From Basidiobolus ranarum (taxonomy: Eukaryota > Basidiobolomycota > Basidiobolomycetes > Basidiobolales), in contig JASJQH010006938.1 of NCBI GenBank assembly GCA_040143965.1, positions 1 through 35,776 on the forward strand: a stretch of DNA of 35,776 nt, written 5' to 3'. This document shows, piece by piece, positions 10,179 through 20,870 of the stretch; positions within the stretch are counted from its first letter, which is position 1; each line of letters opens with the position of its first letter. Below the pieces are notes generated by a model. It was not told the origin of the DNA and ran no database searches. It worked only from the letters and a program-made list of their open reading frames with translations. A program made the translations under genes and the position numbers.

Positions 10179-11255
10179 ATGGGTATTCTTGATATTGTTC
10201 CCGCTGGTGTCGTTACTGGTGACAACCTTCGCAAGCTTTTCACTTACGCACGTGACAACAAATTCGCCATCCCTGCTATTAACTGCACTTCCTCCAGCAC
10301 TGTAAACGCTGCTCTTGAAGCTGCCCGCGACAGCAAGTGCCCTATCATCATCCAATTCTCCAATGGAGGAGCTGCTTACTATGCCGGTAAGGGTTTGAGC
10401 AATGAAGGCCAAAAAGCCTCCATCTTGGGTTCTATTGCTGGTGCTCAACATGTCCGCGCCGTGGCTAAGGAGTACGGTATCCCCGTGGTCATTCACTCCG
10501 ACCATTGTGCCAAGAAGCTTCTCCCTTGGTTCGAAGGTATGGTTAAGGCTGATGAGGAATACTACAAACAACACGGCGAACCTCTGTTCTCTTCCCACAT
10601 GTTGGATCTTTCTGAAGAATCCAAGGAAGAGAACATCGAAATCTGCATGTCTTACCTCAAACGTCTCGCACCAATGGGATGTCTTTTGGAGATGGAGATT
10701 GGTATCACTGGTGGTGAAGAAGATGGTGTTGATAACACTGGTGTCGAGAACTCTGCTTTGTATACTCAACCTGAGGATATCTGGGATGTTTACAGCAACT
10801 TCAGCACCATCACTGATTTATTCACCATTGCTGCCGCTTTCGGTAACGTTCATGGTGTCTACAAGCCTGGTAATGTTGTTTTGCAGCCTGGTCTTTTGGG
10901 CAAACATCAAGCCTATGTTAAGGAGAAGCTTAGCACTCAGAATGACAAGCCTGTATTCTTCGTATTCCACGGAGGATCTGGATCTACTGAGGAGGATATC
11001 AAGACTGCTGTTGACTTTGGTGTCATCAAGATGAACGTCGATACTGATACCCAATGGGCTTATTGGGATGGTCTTAAGAATTACTATGAAGCCAAGAAGG
11101 GTTATCTCCAAACTCAAATTGGTAACCCTGACGGCAGTGACAAGCCTAACAAGAAGTACTACGATCCTCGTGTCTTCGTTCGTGAGTCTGAGAAGTCCAT
11201 GATCAAGCGTGTCCAAGAAGCTTGCCAGCATCTTGGAAACGTCAACAACTTGTAG
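10179..11255 (+). CDS. FBA1: Class II fructose-bisphosphate aldolase
   Basis: Zinc-dependent cytosolic enzyme of glycolysis and gluconeogenesis that splits fructose 1,6-bisphosphate into dihydroxyacetone phosphate and glyceraldehyde 3-phosphate. The 358-residue single-exon protein has the usual length of fungal class II aldolases. Visible landmarks: AIPAINCTSSSTVNAALEAA near the N-terminus; HSDHC with the catalytic Asp and first zinc His; LEMEIGITGGEEDGVDN with the acidic ligand; GNVHGVYKPGNV with the second zinc His; VFHGGSGS with the third zinc His and phosphate-binding Gly/Ser; and MNVDTDTQ of the second phosphate-binding site. Codons are richer in G and C at the third position than in neighbouring genes, as expected for high expression. 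A TATA box lies upstream and a poly(A) signal downstream. Long frames on other strands and phases within it are shadows. Confidence 0.99.
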   Translation: MGILDIVPAGVVTGDNLRKLFTYARDNKFAIPAINCTSSSTVNAALEAARDSKCPIIIQFSNGGAAYYAGKGLSNEGQKASILGSIAGAQHVRAVAKEYGIPVVIHSDHCAKKLLPWFEGMVKADEEYYKQHGEPLFSSHMLDLSEESKEENIEICMSYLKRLAPMGCLLEMEIGITGGEEDGVDNTGVENSALYTQPEDIWDVYSNFSTITDLFTIAAAFGNVHGVYKPGNVVLQPGLLGKHQAYVKEKLSTQNDKPVFFVFHGGSGSTEEDIKTAVDFGVIKMNVDTDTQWAYWDGLKNYYEAKKGYLQTQIGNPDGSDKPNKKYYDPRVFVRESEKSMIKRVQEACQHLGNVNNL

Positions 11256-11349
11256 GATTTCTTTCCTGACCTGTCCGCTCACCATTCATATCAACATAAT
11301 ATTCCGAAATCAATAACTTTTTGCATTCCAACTGTATTTTCAATAGTAC

Positions 11350-11355
11350 AATAAA
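11350..11355 (+). terminator. Poly(A) signal of the aldolase gene
   Basis: AATAAA about 95 bases after the stop codon, in an AT-rich 3' flank. Confidence 0.55.
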
Positions 11356-11905
11356 ATTAACCAATTTTATAATTGTAAACAGCTATGCTGGTTTATTTTA
11401 GATCATCACTTGTGGTTATTGAAGATTTACTAAAAACGTGTAGAATACTACGTAAATGCCAGGTGGAATGTTTGAAATTACTTCCATTTGAAACGTTATC
11501 AAAGTAAGGAATCAATTCGGTTTGTTTACAAAAGAAATATAATGCAACATATTGCTTCAATTACTATGATTCTAACACGAGTATCTCACCTCTCTTTATG
11601 CATATCCTGTACAATTACCCAACAATATCACATCCACATGGAAAGCGTTTTAAGTGAGTTACTTTTCATTCATCCCCTCACCTACTTTCACTTACGAGTA
11701 TTAAACCACTCAGATATTTCCAATTTTATCGTTTACCTTGCTTCTTTGAACAGGTTCTCACTTTGACTTTTCTTGAGAGGTTTAACTCTACTAAAACTTC
11801 ATAACCTAACCTCTTTCAGTAAATTATCGTTGGTTGTATACAGACTCTAAAACTACCTTCCTTTGAATCCCACTGTATATTAGCATATAGAAGCTTGATA
11901 CTACC
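11356..11905. other. Intergenic region, nothing recognised
   Basis: About 550 bases of AT-rich sequence before the FHA gene. A 92-codon frame at 11488-11766 shows no domain and looks random. It should hold the FHA gene's promoter; no strong TATA box seen. Confidence 0.5.
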
Positions 11906-13833
11906 ATGTCGACTATTGCCATCTATAAACTCTTTGGAGAGAAGAATATTGACCGCTTTGAAGTCAGCCCCCGAAAAAGAGGTAGTTTAAAGTAAATTTA
12001 AGTAATGAAGATATTAAATTTAATAGAATATTAGTTAACCAGAAGTTTCTTTTATTTAACCTTGACTCAACGTACTTCACTTTTTTCAACTTTAAGTGTC
12101 TCGTAGAAGTATGAGAACGTATAGTTTGGATGATGTGAGTCAGTTACCACCAACACTAGTTTTAACTTCTTTGAGTCACACTTTTCCAACCAAAAAATTC
12201 GAACTGTTTGATAAAATTCCAATTGGTCGTCAAGTATCCCCAAAGACTTCTCCAGATGTGAAAAATGGATATTTTGATAGTAAAGTTCTATCTAGAACCC
12301 ATGCTGAAGTTTGGTCGGAGAATGGTCAGGTAAATCACTTTCAAATATTAGAATCTCTGATGATATTGATCTCATACTCTCCTCTCCTCGCTTCCCCCCT
12401 TGAAAATCACCTTAGGTCTACATCAGGGATTTGAAATCTAGCAATGGTACCTATTTAAATGAAGTTCGTTTGAGTCCAGAGGGAGTTGAAAGTCCCCCTT
12501 TCGAATTAAAGAATGGAGATGTATTGGAATTTGGTATAGATATCCAAGAGATTGATAAAATAGGTATAGTTGAATGATTGCAATGATTTAGGTGTGCCTT
12601 GATTGACATCATCTTCTAGAATATCGAAAGATCTCATGTAAAGTAGAAATCTTACGTGACTCCATATTGAATTCCAAATCGAATCTCTCTTCCTCTCCAG
12701 AAAAAATAACATCTCCTCGGTAAGTCGGATTTAATTCACTTCAAATTCGGGAATCCCTCTTCTAAAATTACCAAAGTATCATTACTACTATGCAGGTAAA
12801 TGGTTGATGGGTAGGTGTTATCTTATCTATTGAACTAAGATTGATCCATTTAGAATCAACTTCATGAAGATGACAATAATCCTATTCCTAGTCAACCTGA
12901 TAAATTGGAAGAATGGAAAATCAAACTTAGAGTAAGAATATGTTAAGTATTGCTTTTGGAATTGAGATCAACTCATTTTTGCATTAACATAGACTGAACT
13001 GGCAAGGCTTACGAACGATGGATTTGAGATCAATCAATTGACATCTACACTGGTGGAGATTGCCAGTGAATTCGGTGGCCACAAGCAGGTAAGGTTCTTT
13101 CCTCATATCAACTGATTGCTAGATTATAACTTAAACCATCTAGGGTGTCACATTCATTCAAGACTCGGATAGTTGTCATTCGTTGCAGAATGGCTTAAAT
13201 CAATCTAACAAAGCACCGAAAGAGTCTGGAACCACCCGCTTGAGTCCTTTCAATATGGATATACAATGCTCTTCCATTGGGATCGAGAAAGAGAGTAATT
13301 CGGAAACGGAGAAACTTAAGCAACAAGTGGCACAAATAATGGAAGAAAATCGAGCTTTTAGAAGTGTGCATACTCAACAACAGTCATTCTTTGATAACAA
13401 GGTGGCTGGGATCTTGGGAAAAAATAGAGAACTATCGGTAGAGAACCAAAATTTAAGAGAGAAATTATTGGAGGAAAAACGATACTCAGAACATGTTAAA
13501 AAAAGTCTTGGTCGAACTCAAGATATCCTAGAGAGCATGGGCAAACGAATCAAATCGTTAGAGTTAGAAATACAGAAAAGAAATGATGCTGGAGCTAAGG
13601 AACCGGGAAAAGACTTGGAACAAGTTCTACTAAGAAAGAATTCAGAGTTAAGAAGGCAAATGTCTAGCTTTGATGGTTTTAGATCTCTACAGACTCCAGA
13701 ATGGAAATTTCGTCACGATGAGAATGGGAGCTTCTCAACAATCAAAGTAAAGGAATGTAATACTAATATTTCGGTTTGTGCCCCAGAAATTAGAAAAGAA
13801 CATAATGCACTTCAAAGCCATGGTTATCCTTGA
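11906..13833 (+). CDS. SLMAP-like FHA-domain coiled-coil protein, eight exons
   Basis: Likely STRIPAK-complex subunit of the SLMAP/PRO45/Csc3/Far9 group, which in fungi acts in cell fusion and septation signalling. Exons: 11906-11981, 12097-12329, 12416-12563, 12620-12719, 12777-12795, 12854-12931, 12993-13088 and 13144-13833; all phases fit, giving 479 residues. The FHA domain spans about 45-160: PIGR (67-70), VLSRTHAEVW (89-98) and SSNGTYLNEVRLS (111-123), the phosphothreonine-binding loops, followed by ESPPFELKNGDVLEFGIDI, close to SLMAP. After it come short helices and a coiled coil of about 120 residues in exon 8 (rich in Glu, Lys, Leu, Gln). Exon 5 is only 19 bases, yet it is needed to keep the frame between exons 4 and 6. 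SLMAP and PRO45 often have a C-terminal membrane anchor; none is seen here. Intron 1 and the start are the least certain parts. Confidence 0.87.
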
Positions 13834-14153
13834 ATCAGTGTGTATAGCTACTGGAAGGTAAATAATACCCAGATGGATGTACAATGTATATATGTGGTTT
13901 CTTTCATCCTCATGATACTTATGTCTATAACAAAGCCATGTAAACTTTACTACAACCTTTGCACATGAATAGGCTCAATAGAATGTCAATTTATTTCATA
14001 TAAACCACTGTGATTAAATATTACAATCAAAATACCATTTTTAATATTGATCTTGCCGCAATTTAGATTCTTGGTTTTGAGAAAATGACTGCGGAGAGTA
14101 TTTCGTGCAAAATAACCGTCACTTGTAATGCTGCCAATTCACCGAGGTTTATT
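13834..14153. other. Short intergenic region
   Basis: About 320 AT-rich bases between the FHA and glycosylase genes, which run in the same direction. Nothing else recognised. Confidence 0.5.
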
Positions 14154-14160
14154 ATATAGA
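14154..14160 (+). promoter_or_regulatory. TATA-like box of the glycosylase gene
   Basis: TATATAG about 30 bases before the ATG at 14188. It favours that start over the in-frame ATG at 14128, which lies upstream of it. Confidence 0.4.
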
Positions 14161-14187
14161 ACCTTAGATAGTACCATTTTTTACACC

Positions 14188-15478
14188 ATGAAAGAGAAAG
14201 GTATATTAGTTACAAGAAAAAGTGCCCGTTTGGCGGGTAAAGACCCAGTAGATAAATTAACCCAAGTTAACACTTTAAATATCACTTTTAAACAAACGAA
14301 AAAAAGGTAAAAAGAAGGGACTGTAGTCACTTTCCTTCACATTTTATTCCCGGTTTTCCAGTACTAAAATCTTCACCCTCTCTACTTTATTTCTTGAAAT
14401 ATTTCAGTATTTCTCCAAAAAAAACCAACAAAAAACTTCCATTATTGGTAAAAAAAGAGGTCAAAGGTTTGTTTTTGCTACTTTTACTTTTAACCTTTAT
14501 GTTCGGTAATGACAGAATATACTCAATATTGGAATATTTCTACCTTTAAACTACATACAGAGGTTGTCACGGATAAAAATGAACCCATTCCGAGTAAGCC
14601 TTTATTTCAACAGAAATTCTTGGATCATTCAGCTTTGAAACACTTAATGTCAGTGGATGAAAAACTAGGAGAGTTTATCAAACTTTGTGATGGAGATTGT
14701 ACTATCTTGGAAGCAGAGGAGTGTGAAGTCAACGGGTTCCAGTCACTTTGTAAAAGTATAATCTATCAACAGATATCTGGTAAAGCGGCTGCTTCTATTA
14801 TGAAAAAGTTTATCCTTACTTTTCATCCCGATACTACTACTGAGGATCCTATGAAGTTACCTTTCCCATCCCCTCAAGAAGTACTGGATATGGAAGTGGA
14901 GAAGTTAAGAAGCGCTGGATTGTCAGGTAGAAAAGTAGGTCTTAATCATATTGATTCTCATCGATATTTATTCAAACCTATTCACTAATGAATTTTCCTG
15001 TCTCTAGGTTGAATATGTTAAGGATTTAGCGAGTAAATTTTTGGATGGTACTGTAAATGAAAAGAAGCTTCGGGAGATGGACGATGAAACATTAGCCACC
15101 ACTTTATGTAGCATTAAAGGAATCGGACCGGTATAGCATGATTTCTTTTACTTCTTGACCATCAACACAATCACTTAGCAAGATGTTAACACTTATTTCG
15201 AACATTAGTGGACGGTTCATATGTTCCTTATGTTTAATCTTAAACGATTAGATATTTTACCAGTATCAGATTTAGGTGTTCGTAAAGCTATGAGTACTCA
15301 TTTTGGTCTAAAAGCACCTAATGGTGTATCCCCTAGCAAGAAGAAATCTTCTTTTTCAGGCAATACCTATTTACCCACTCCCAAGGAAATGGAAGACTTA
15401 TCTGAAAATTGGAAACCATTTCGAAGCGTTGCCTCGTGGTACATGTGGAGGATGACCGATATGGTGATACCGGAATGA
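14188..15478 (+). CDS. HhH-GPD DNA glycosylase (AlkA/Mag type)
   Basis: Base-excision repair enzyme of the 3-methyladenine DNA glycosylase II group; it removes alkylated bases from nuclear DNA. Exons: 14188-14306, 14408-14466, 14516-14934, 15008-15130 and 15209-15478, joined in phase to 329 residues. The N-terminal 60 residues are Lys-rich and may be a nuclear targeting tail. The catalytic core starts near [19 protein letters not shown] and continues through [14 protein letters not shown] (restored by a splice). The helix-hairpin-helix is [17 protein letters not shown], also joined by a splice between GIGP and WT, and is followed by [15 protein letters not shown], where Asp261 is the catalytic Asp. 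The C-terminal [11 protein letters not shown] is the usual end of the fold. All key residues are present. The splice at 14466 uses GTTTGT, a weaker donor. An in-frame ATG at 14128 could add 20 residues. Confidence 0.93.
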
Positions 15479-16129
15479 AGTGATAATTTTGTTGACAATC
15501 AATGTAGGGTGAGAAGAGTACAATCTTTGAAGAAATATTTATATAAAGTTATAGTAGTTCACCCGTGACCATAGTTTATATATTGAAGTGAATATACGCA
15601 CAGTGCTTGTTACACCCAGTCTTCATAGGATGGTTAGTCCTAAAACCACTTGTAACGATCTCAAACCCAGATATAGATGTAGCCAATCTAACTCCCCCAA
15701 AAATATCTCTTCTCATATACGATCGGAGAAGCATGTGAGATATGAAAGGAATATCACCGGACAAAATCCGATATAGAAATCGTATCTCGAGCCCATTTCA
15801 TATTTGGTGTTTTTCTTACTTTTAGAGCTAAGATGTTTCTTTCAGATATATTTCAAAAGTAAACTGAGTTCTTAAATTGGTATTATCCATCTCTTTCCAG
15901 TTGATAAAGGAAAAGAATAAAGATTTTCATGTTATTACTGATATTTTATGAGCCAATTAAAAACTAGGATAGGAATTCTTTCGGTGTTTATTAATTAATA
16001 TACTATGGAAAATAAATATCGATGTCTAACAGGTGGCTATATACAGATTCTAAGTCGGTGGCAGTGAATACAGAGTTTGTGAATCCTATGAGGGATACGT
16101 GGGAAAGGATGGTTTAATCCTATTTACAA
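15479..16129. other. Intergenic region between convergent genes
   Basis: About 650 bases of 3' flank. Only short overlapping frames of no recognisable content. The alternating tract next to it is listed separately. Confidence 0.5.
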
Positions 16130-16160
16130 GTGTGCATGTGCATATGTGTGTACGTGCGTA
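16130..16160. repeat. Alternating purine-pyrimidine tract (Z-DNA prone)
   Basis: 31 bases alternate purine and pyrimidine without a break, made of GT, GC, AT and CG steps (for example TGTGCATGTGCATATG). It lies about 100 bases past the stop codon of the convergent exonuclease-fold gene. Confidence 0.75.
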
Positions 16161-16258
16161 AAGTTCTGTTGTGATAAATTAGTGCGAGATATTTTGTAAA
16201 AGGTCTATGACTAATAATAACCAATATATGAGATATGCTCAAGCGTGCGTAAGGAAAT

Positions 16259-17878
16259 CTACTTGCTACTGGTTTTCTGAAGTTTCTTACGGAGAACTGA
16301 GCGAATCCCATCCTTTTCACAAAATACCGCTACAAGGGGGAGATGATCGGAGGGACAGTGCCAGTTAGGAAGATTCAAATGCCCTTGTTCTCTTGGTAAA
16401 CCATCAAGAACTGCAAGAAGATCAAGCGAGTGAAGAGTGTAGAGAATATGGTCAATTACTCCTTGAAAATTCTTGGTGCGATTGCTGAAGCGTAGATTAG
16501 GCGAGCTTTTATCAGTGCAGGCGCTACGAAGTCTTAATTGATGACGAAGAGGATGTGCACTATAGCGGCCAAAGTCATGCCCACTAAAAGCCGATGAGGG
16601 AGCACGTCCAGAAACCAGGTATTGAAGTACAGAGCTGGTAGGTAGTGAGTTTAAGTCACCACATATGACAGTTGGGTTCTTGAATTTCTGAAGACGATCA
16701 ATTAGAATGGCAGCTTGAAGTAATTTTGCATCCGGATATTCTGGGTCAGCAAGTAAATGAGTATTAGCAACGCAGAGCTTTGATTGTGTCTCTTTGTTTC
16801 GGAAGATACCAACTAGCGCAAGGTTGTTGAACATATTGAACCTGATGGCGGTATCGCGTGCCAAAGAGTGGCGACGCTCATCATCAAGGTTTGTCTCATT
16901 GTACCGGATAACATGGGTTTTGATTAATTCAAAGCGATGTTGCTTATAGAATGTAGCACAGCCGTCTTGAACCTTTTGGTTACTTTTATTCTCGTAAAAG
17001 CCAGTGTATCCGTAGTGATTTAAAGCTGGAAGAAAGAAATCGGTGAAATCCTCGGGTTCAACTTCTTGGAGACAAACAAAGTCAGGCAAAAGACCTACAA
17101 TTTGTCCGAGGATGGTATGTTTGCGATACTCCCAGTCGAGGTAGGGCCAGCTATGACTATGAAAACGACTTGTACTTGCTAGATTGGGGGAAAGAATATT
17201 CCACGACATGGCAATAAAGGCTCCGTTATCTAGCTCATCCTCAGGCGTGAAATAGTTCCAGTTACGAGTTTGACAGTTTAAACTGCTGTCATCCAACATT
17301 GATACCAATTGCTCATCTTCATCATCCATTTTCTCATATTCGTAATCTTTCCACTCTTCAATCATACCGGCTTCTTGAATAAATTCCTCACACTCATCGT
17401 GCTGAACGCTTGAAGAGTCGCAGGTATCACTAGAATCAGAGGAGCCATCGTAAAGAGATGGTACTGGACTCTCCACAATCAGAGTCTCATTGTCTGAATG
17501 GGATAGTACTACTATTTCAGATTCTTCGACTTTGACTACAGGTAAAGCAGCGAATCTATGTGTCTTTTTCTTTTGCCGTTTCTGAGATTTTTTGCTGGCC
17601 TTAGTCATTGGCTTGGTGGGAGTGGTTTCAGTTACTACTGCTTCCTGTAGAAATCAAACCAATTTAGTCATACTATTAGGATAAATGAATCTGATGGTTT
17701 CAGGGAATACAGCACATCAGGGGAGAGGGAGGGGAAACTGATCAACTACCTTTTGGCTAATTATGGATATACGCGCTTGTAAGATGGCTTTGAATACATC
17801 CAACTCTCTAGTGGTGTCGAGTTGCTGGAAGTTACTCAAGTGTGTGGCGAAGGCTTTCAAACTGTTCCAAGCAAACAT
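16259..17878 (-). CDS. CCR4/Angel-type endonuclease-exonuclease-phosphatase protein
   Basis: A magnesium-dependent nuclease of the CCR4-nocturnin-Angel group, probably acting on RNA 3' ends (deadenylase or cyclic-phosphate processing). Exons 17878-17750 and 17644-16259 give 504 residues; the 106-base intron is phase 0. Residues 1-43 (exon 1) form a probable helix of unknown role. Next is a Lys-rich patch (56-71), then an acidic Ser/Asp/Glu-rich region to about 180. The catalytic fold follows with all expected residues: WNIL (N192), LQEVEPED (E237), NTHLL (H339), CGDLNS (D373, N375), IDHI (D441, H442) and PSDHLP (D476, H477). There is no leucine-rich repeat, so it is not Ccr4 itself; the layout is closer to Angel/Ngl. 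A TATA box sits about 47 bases before the ATG. The target RNA is unknown. Confidence 0.92.
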
Positions 17879-17924
17879 GTTGTAACTGTGGAGAATACCG
17901 GTGCACTATGTTCAATATTGTGAG

Positions 17925-17934
17925 TTATATATAT
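17925..17934 (-). promoter_or_regulatory. TATA box of the CCR4/Angel-type gene
   Basis: Minus-strand TATATATAA, about 47 bases upstream of the ATG at 17878. Confidence 0.55.
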
Positions 17935-19051
17935 TCAGTGTAATGATTCGGGGAAATATCGAGAGATTCACAGTGAGAGTGGAAGCTGCTCAAATCAATA
18001 TGCTGTCTAATCTGGTGGGCAGACTCTTCCTCTTTATATGAAATTGAACATTGAAATGGCACGAGGTCGATTCACGAGTAAACTCAAAAAGAATTTCACC
18101 ATTCTCCTAATTTGGAACATACATCAGTTCTAAGTGGAATTAAGCTGTTACCCAATCTCCGAACTCCCCGCGCTTACCTTACTTTCGCTAAATAAATATG
18201 TTACCTCACTTTACTTCTGCGATTATACTTTACTAGATCTTTATGAATATACATCTTAAATCTAGGAATAAATAGAATATACTAGGAATAAATAGAATAA
18301 CTACATGAAACCCATTTAGAATTCGGCTGAGGTGCCCCCACACAACAAACCATCTTCACTAGCAAAGCCTACCCTCGTCACTATATTGAGATTTGCCGAT
18401 CAGGTGTTCAATTAGTTTTATTTCCATAGATACCAAAGAAACCAATTAGGACAAGCTTTATCTCAGTAGGATACCAATTAGGGTATCAGAAGAAACGAAT
18501 CACGACACCGGAAGGAATCGATACCTACAGAGAAATGTCTTTGTTGATGGGGCAGAGCCTGAATACTGGGGATGGCACAAGTTGCCTATCTAGCGACTAC
18601 ACCACTCCACGACAATACAGACACCCACTACCACACCCACCACTATATTAAAAATCATTCCATCACCACGGGTCTAGTTGATGATGATTAAAGTTTGGCT
18701 CTCGTGTTACATCAAACAAATAAATCACATCAGTGTATGTACATATATATATCCATCTTATTCTAGTCTTAGGCTGAGAGTCATCAACCAATTTAGTAAA
18801 AGAGTCACAATATGATCTCTGATTCCTAGTTAGGTGTGCATCAATCATGAATCATGAAATCTCTGCGATGAAAATGTATGTGCAAATGATGCTAGCATGA
18901 GTGAAGAAAATATGTACAAATGATGCTAGTATAAGTGCGTAGAGTATGTATATGAGAGTCGAGTGAATTTCCGATCCGATGACAGAATTAAATCAGCGTG
19001 GTGTGTTTGCTGCAGTACGCATCTTCTCCGGATATGGAGAACCCATTATTC
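17935..19051. other. Gene-poor intergenic region with small duplications
   Basis: About 1.1 kb without a convincing gene. It holds a 20-base tandem duplication at 18262-18299 (CTAGGAATAAATAGAATA twice), an A/C-rich stretch at 18600-18650 followed by ATATTAAAAA, and a diverged tandem duplication of about 35 bases at 18869-18939 (each copy has CAAATGATGCTAG). No RNA gene recognised. Confidence 0.5.
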
Positions 19052-19309
19052 TTAGCTTTGGAGAGCTGCTGTTAACCTGTATACTAGGTGTGTTGCTTTG
19101 TGGGCGTTCAAGAAAGTGGCGAAGTTGAAGAACATGGCTTGATAATGAACGTGCTTTGCTGGATAGGCGAATGATGGGGAAGTGACAAGCTCAGAATCAT
19201 GGGGAAGCCTAGAATTACGGGGATATAACAACCTAGCGCCACCACCAAACAAGAATAAAACAATGGTGGCTGAATAAGAAACCGCTTTACAAATATATAA
19301 AGCTTGCAT
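19052..19309 (-). CDS. Possible small membrane protein, doubtful
   Basis: An 85-codon frame starting MQALYICKAV at 19309. Residues 8-27 (KAVSYSATIVLFLFGGGARL) could span a membrane. The rest is polar (PRNSRLPHDSELVTS) and then has an aromatic/His stretch (KHVHYQAMFFNFATFLNAH). No family recognised. Support for coding is limited to the open frame and a fairly even codon use; a second overlapping frame (19108-19422) is also open, so this may be chance. It might be one exon of a split gene. Confidence 0.22.
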   Translation of the reverse strand: MQALYICKAVSYSATIVLFLFGGGARLLYPRNSRLPHDSELVTSPSFAYPAKHVHYQAMFFNFATFLNAHKATHLVYRLTAALQS

Positions 19310-19549
19310 AGACAACCATCAGTCGTGTGATGCTGATAGATATATTCCGAGATTCGATGATTTATTGGAGAAATCTGTTTGGAATACGGAGGACTACACT
19401 CTATGTATGCCAGGATTGACACTGCTCTTAATCACTTTGTACAATTTGAAATATTGCACTGCTCTTGATCACCTTGTCCAATTTGATCTATTACTCCATC
19501 TATTGCTCCATCTCTTTAACGTTTAAGGCGATTGAGGCTGAGTGGATGA

Positions 19550-19560
19550 TTAGGGTTAGG
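19550..19560 (+). repeat. Interstitial TTAGGG telomere-like site
   Basis: TTAGGGTTAGG: nearly two telomere-type units, similar to 9340-9351 and, on the other strand, 33623-33635. Confidence 0.6.
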
Positions 19561-19602
19561 ATAATCACAATTCAATCACTATACTAAAATCACTTGAAGT
19601 AC

Positions 19603-19666
19603 TCACCATACTATTGAAATCACCATACTATTGAAATCACCATACTATTGAAATCACCATACTATT
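19603..19666. repeat. 17-base minisatellite, 3.8 copies
   Basis: The unit TCACCATACTATTGAAA repeats exactly three times (19603-19619, 19620-19636, 19637-19653) and then for 13 more bases. The copies are identical, which suggests recent slippage. Confidence 0.9.
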
Positions 19667-20870
19667 TCAATTAAGGTCGATTCTGTCTTAGTTTGAAATG
19701 CTGGTGGTTGCTTGTGGTTTAAATTCACGCCACACTCATTAGTGAGACAGTTCTAAGCCCAGTCTCAACATCCTAAGTACTTTTTTCAACCCCCGAAAAT
19801 TCACTGACTGGCCCGAGTTGTTCTTGTAACTCCTATCCCTGAGCAAGATACCTGATTGTTATTAAACTATGGAAAACCCTCAGTTCCCTTGAACTCTCAC
19901 TTTTCTTTATTTTTTTTACTAGATATATCCTTATTCAAATATTATCAGGACTTCAAACCCTATCCCGGTAACCAGGAAAATTACGCTACTAATGCTTAGC
20001 TTGCCTGATAATTTTTCAACGTCAAAAGAAATACTATACAAAAAGTGTGTTTTCGTCGTGAGTTGAAAGGTCAACTTTATTGCATACAGTTAAAGGCTTT
20101 TTGACTCTGAAAGTTTTACTGAGACTAATATTCCGGTATGTTACACGGCACTTCAACCGAAAGAAATGAACTTAGTACCTGAAAATAGAAACTAAGAGTA
20201 TCCTTATACCATCAGTAGAAGGGCCAGTGCATTGATTCTTTACGTAGAGAACTTTATATGCTTTGATAATATGGTAGTCACTAGATACAGGCCAATAAAT
20301 CACTCTTCTTTTACTGACCTACGAAGTAATAGTATTCAAACTATATTTCCAGTCGCTCACTTTTTTCTGATGGCTAAGATTATTTGTTCGGCTAGCTAAA
20401 GCATGTTGCTTGATTGAAAATACTTGTATTAATGTTTGTTCCTTGAAATATATGTTTGATTGAAATATACTCTCATCCTACTAATAAATATATTGACTTT
20501 TTGGACAAACTGGTGGTCTTTTAGTTGTAATTATCAATTTGATATTGCCTTTTTTCACTAGACCCCTGCTTGCATTCGCTCAATCAGAATTTCTATCACG
20601 TTATAGGCCTGTAGAGCGCAGATAGAATCTTGACTAATCTCTACACATCATTCTGAACACATGTGCCCCTTATTATAACTAAGACCATTTAGTCATCCCT
20701 TTGAGCTAAATGTTTAAATATGCAGTACATCAAACATCTTATGCTTTGTTTAAGGTGACTTTCTTTCCCTCAAATAATTCCTATTGAGTCGAGATTAATA
20801 TTATACCTCCTCACTCGTTACATACAGATCATCATAATGCTTATGTTGCTCAAAGGTAGAGAAAATTCAC

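Larger units (their letters stand above)
19310..20870. other. Gene-poor intergenic region
   Basis: About 1.5 kb. It contains a diverged tandem pair around 19430-19490 (each with CACTGCTCTT and CAATTTGA), the telomere-like site at 19550 and the minisatellite at 19603 (both listed separately). No gene recognised. Confidence 0.5.

Noticed and set aside
10164-11285. Long frames on both strands overlapping the aldolase gene
   Set aside because: Shadows of the strong codon bias of the aldolase gene; none has a domain.
18676-18776. TGATGATGA followed about 95 bases later by CTGA, a possible C/D RNA
   Set aside because: The bases outside the two boxes do not pair, so there is no terminal stem.
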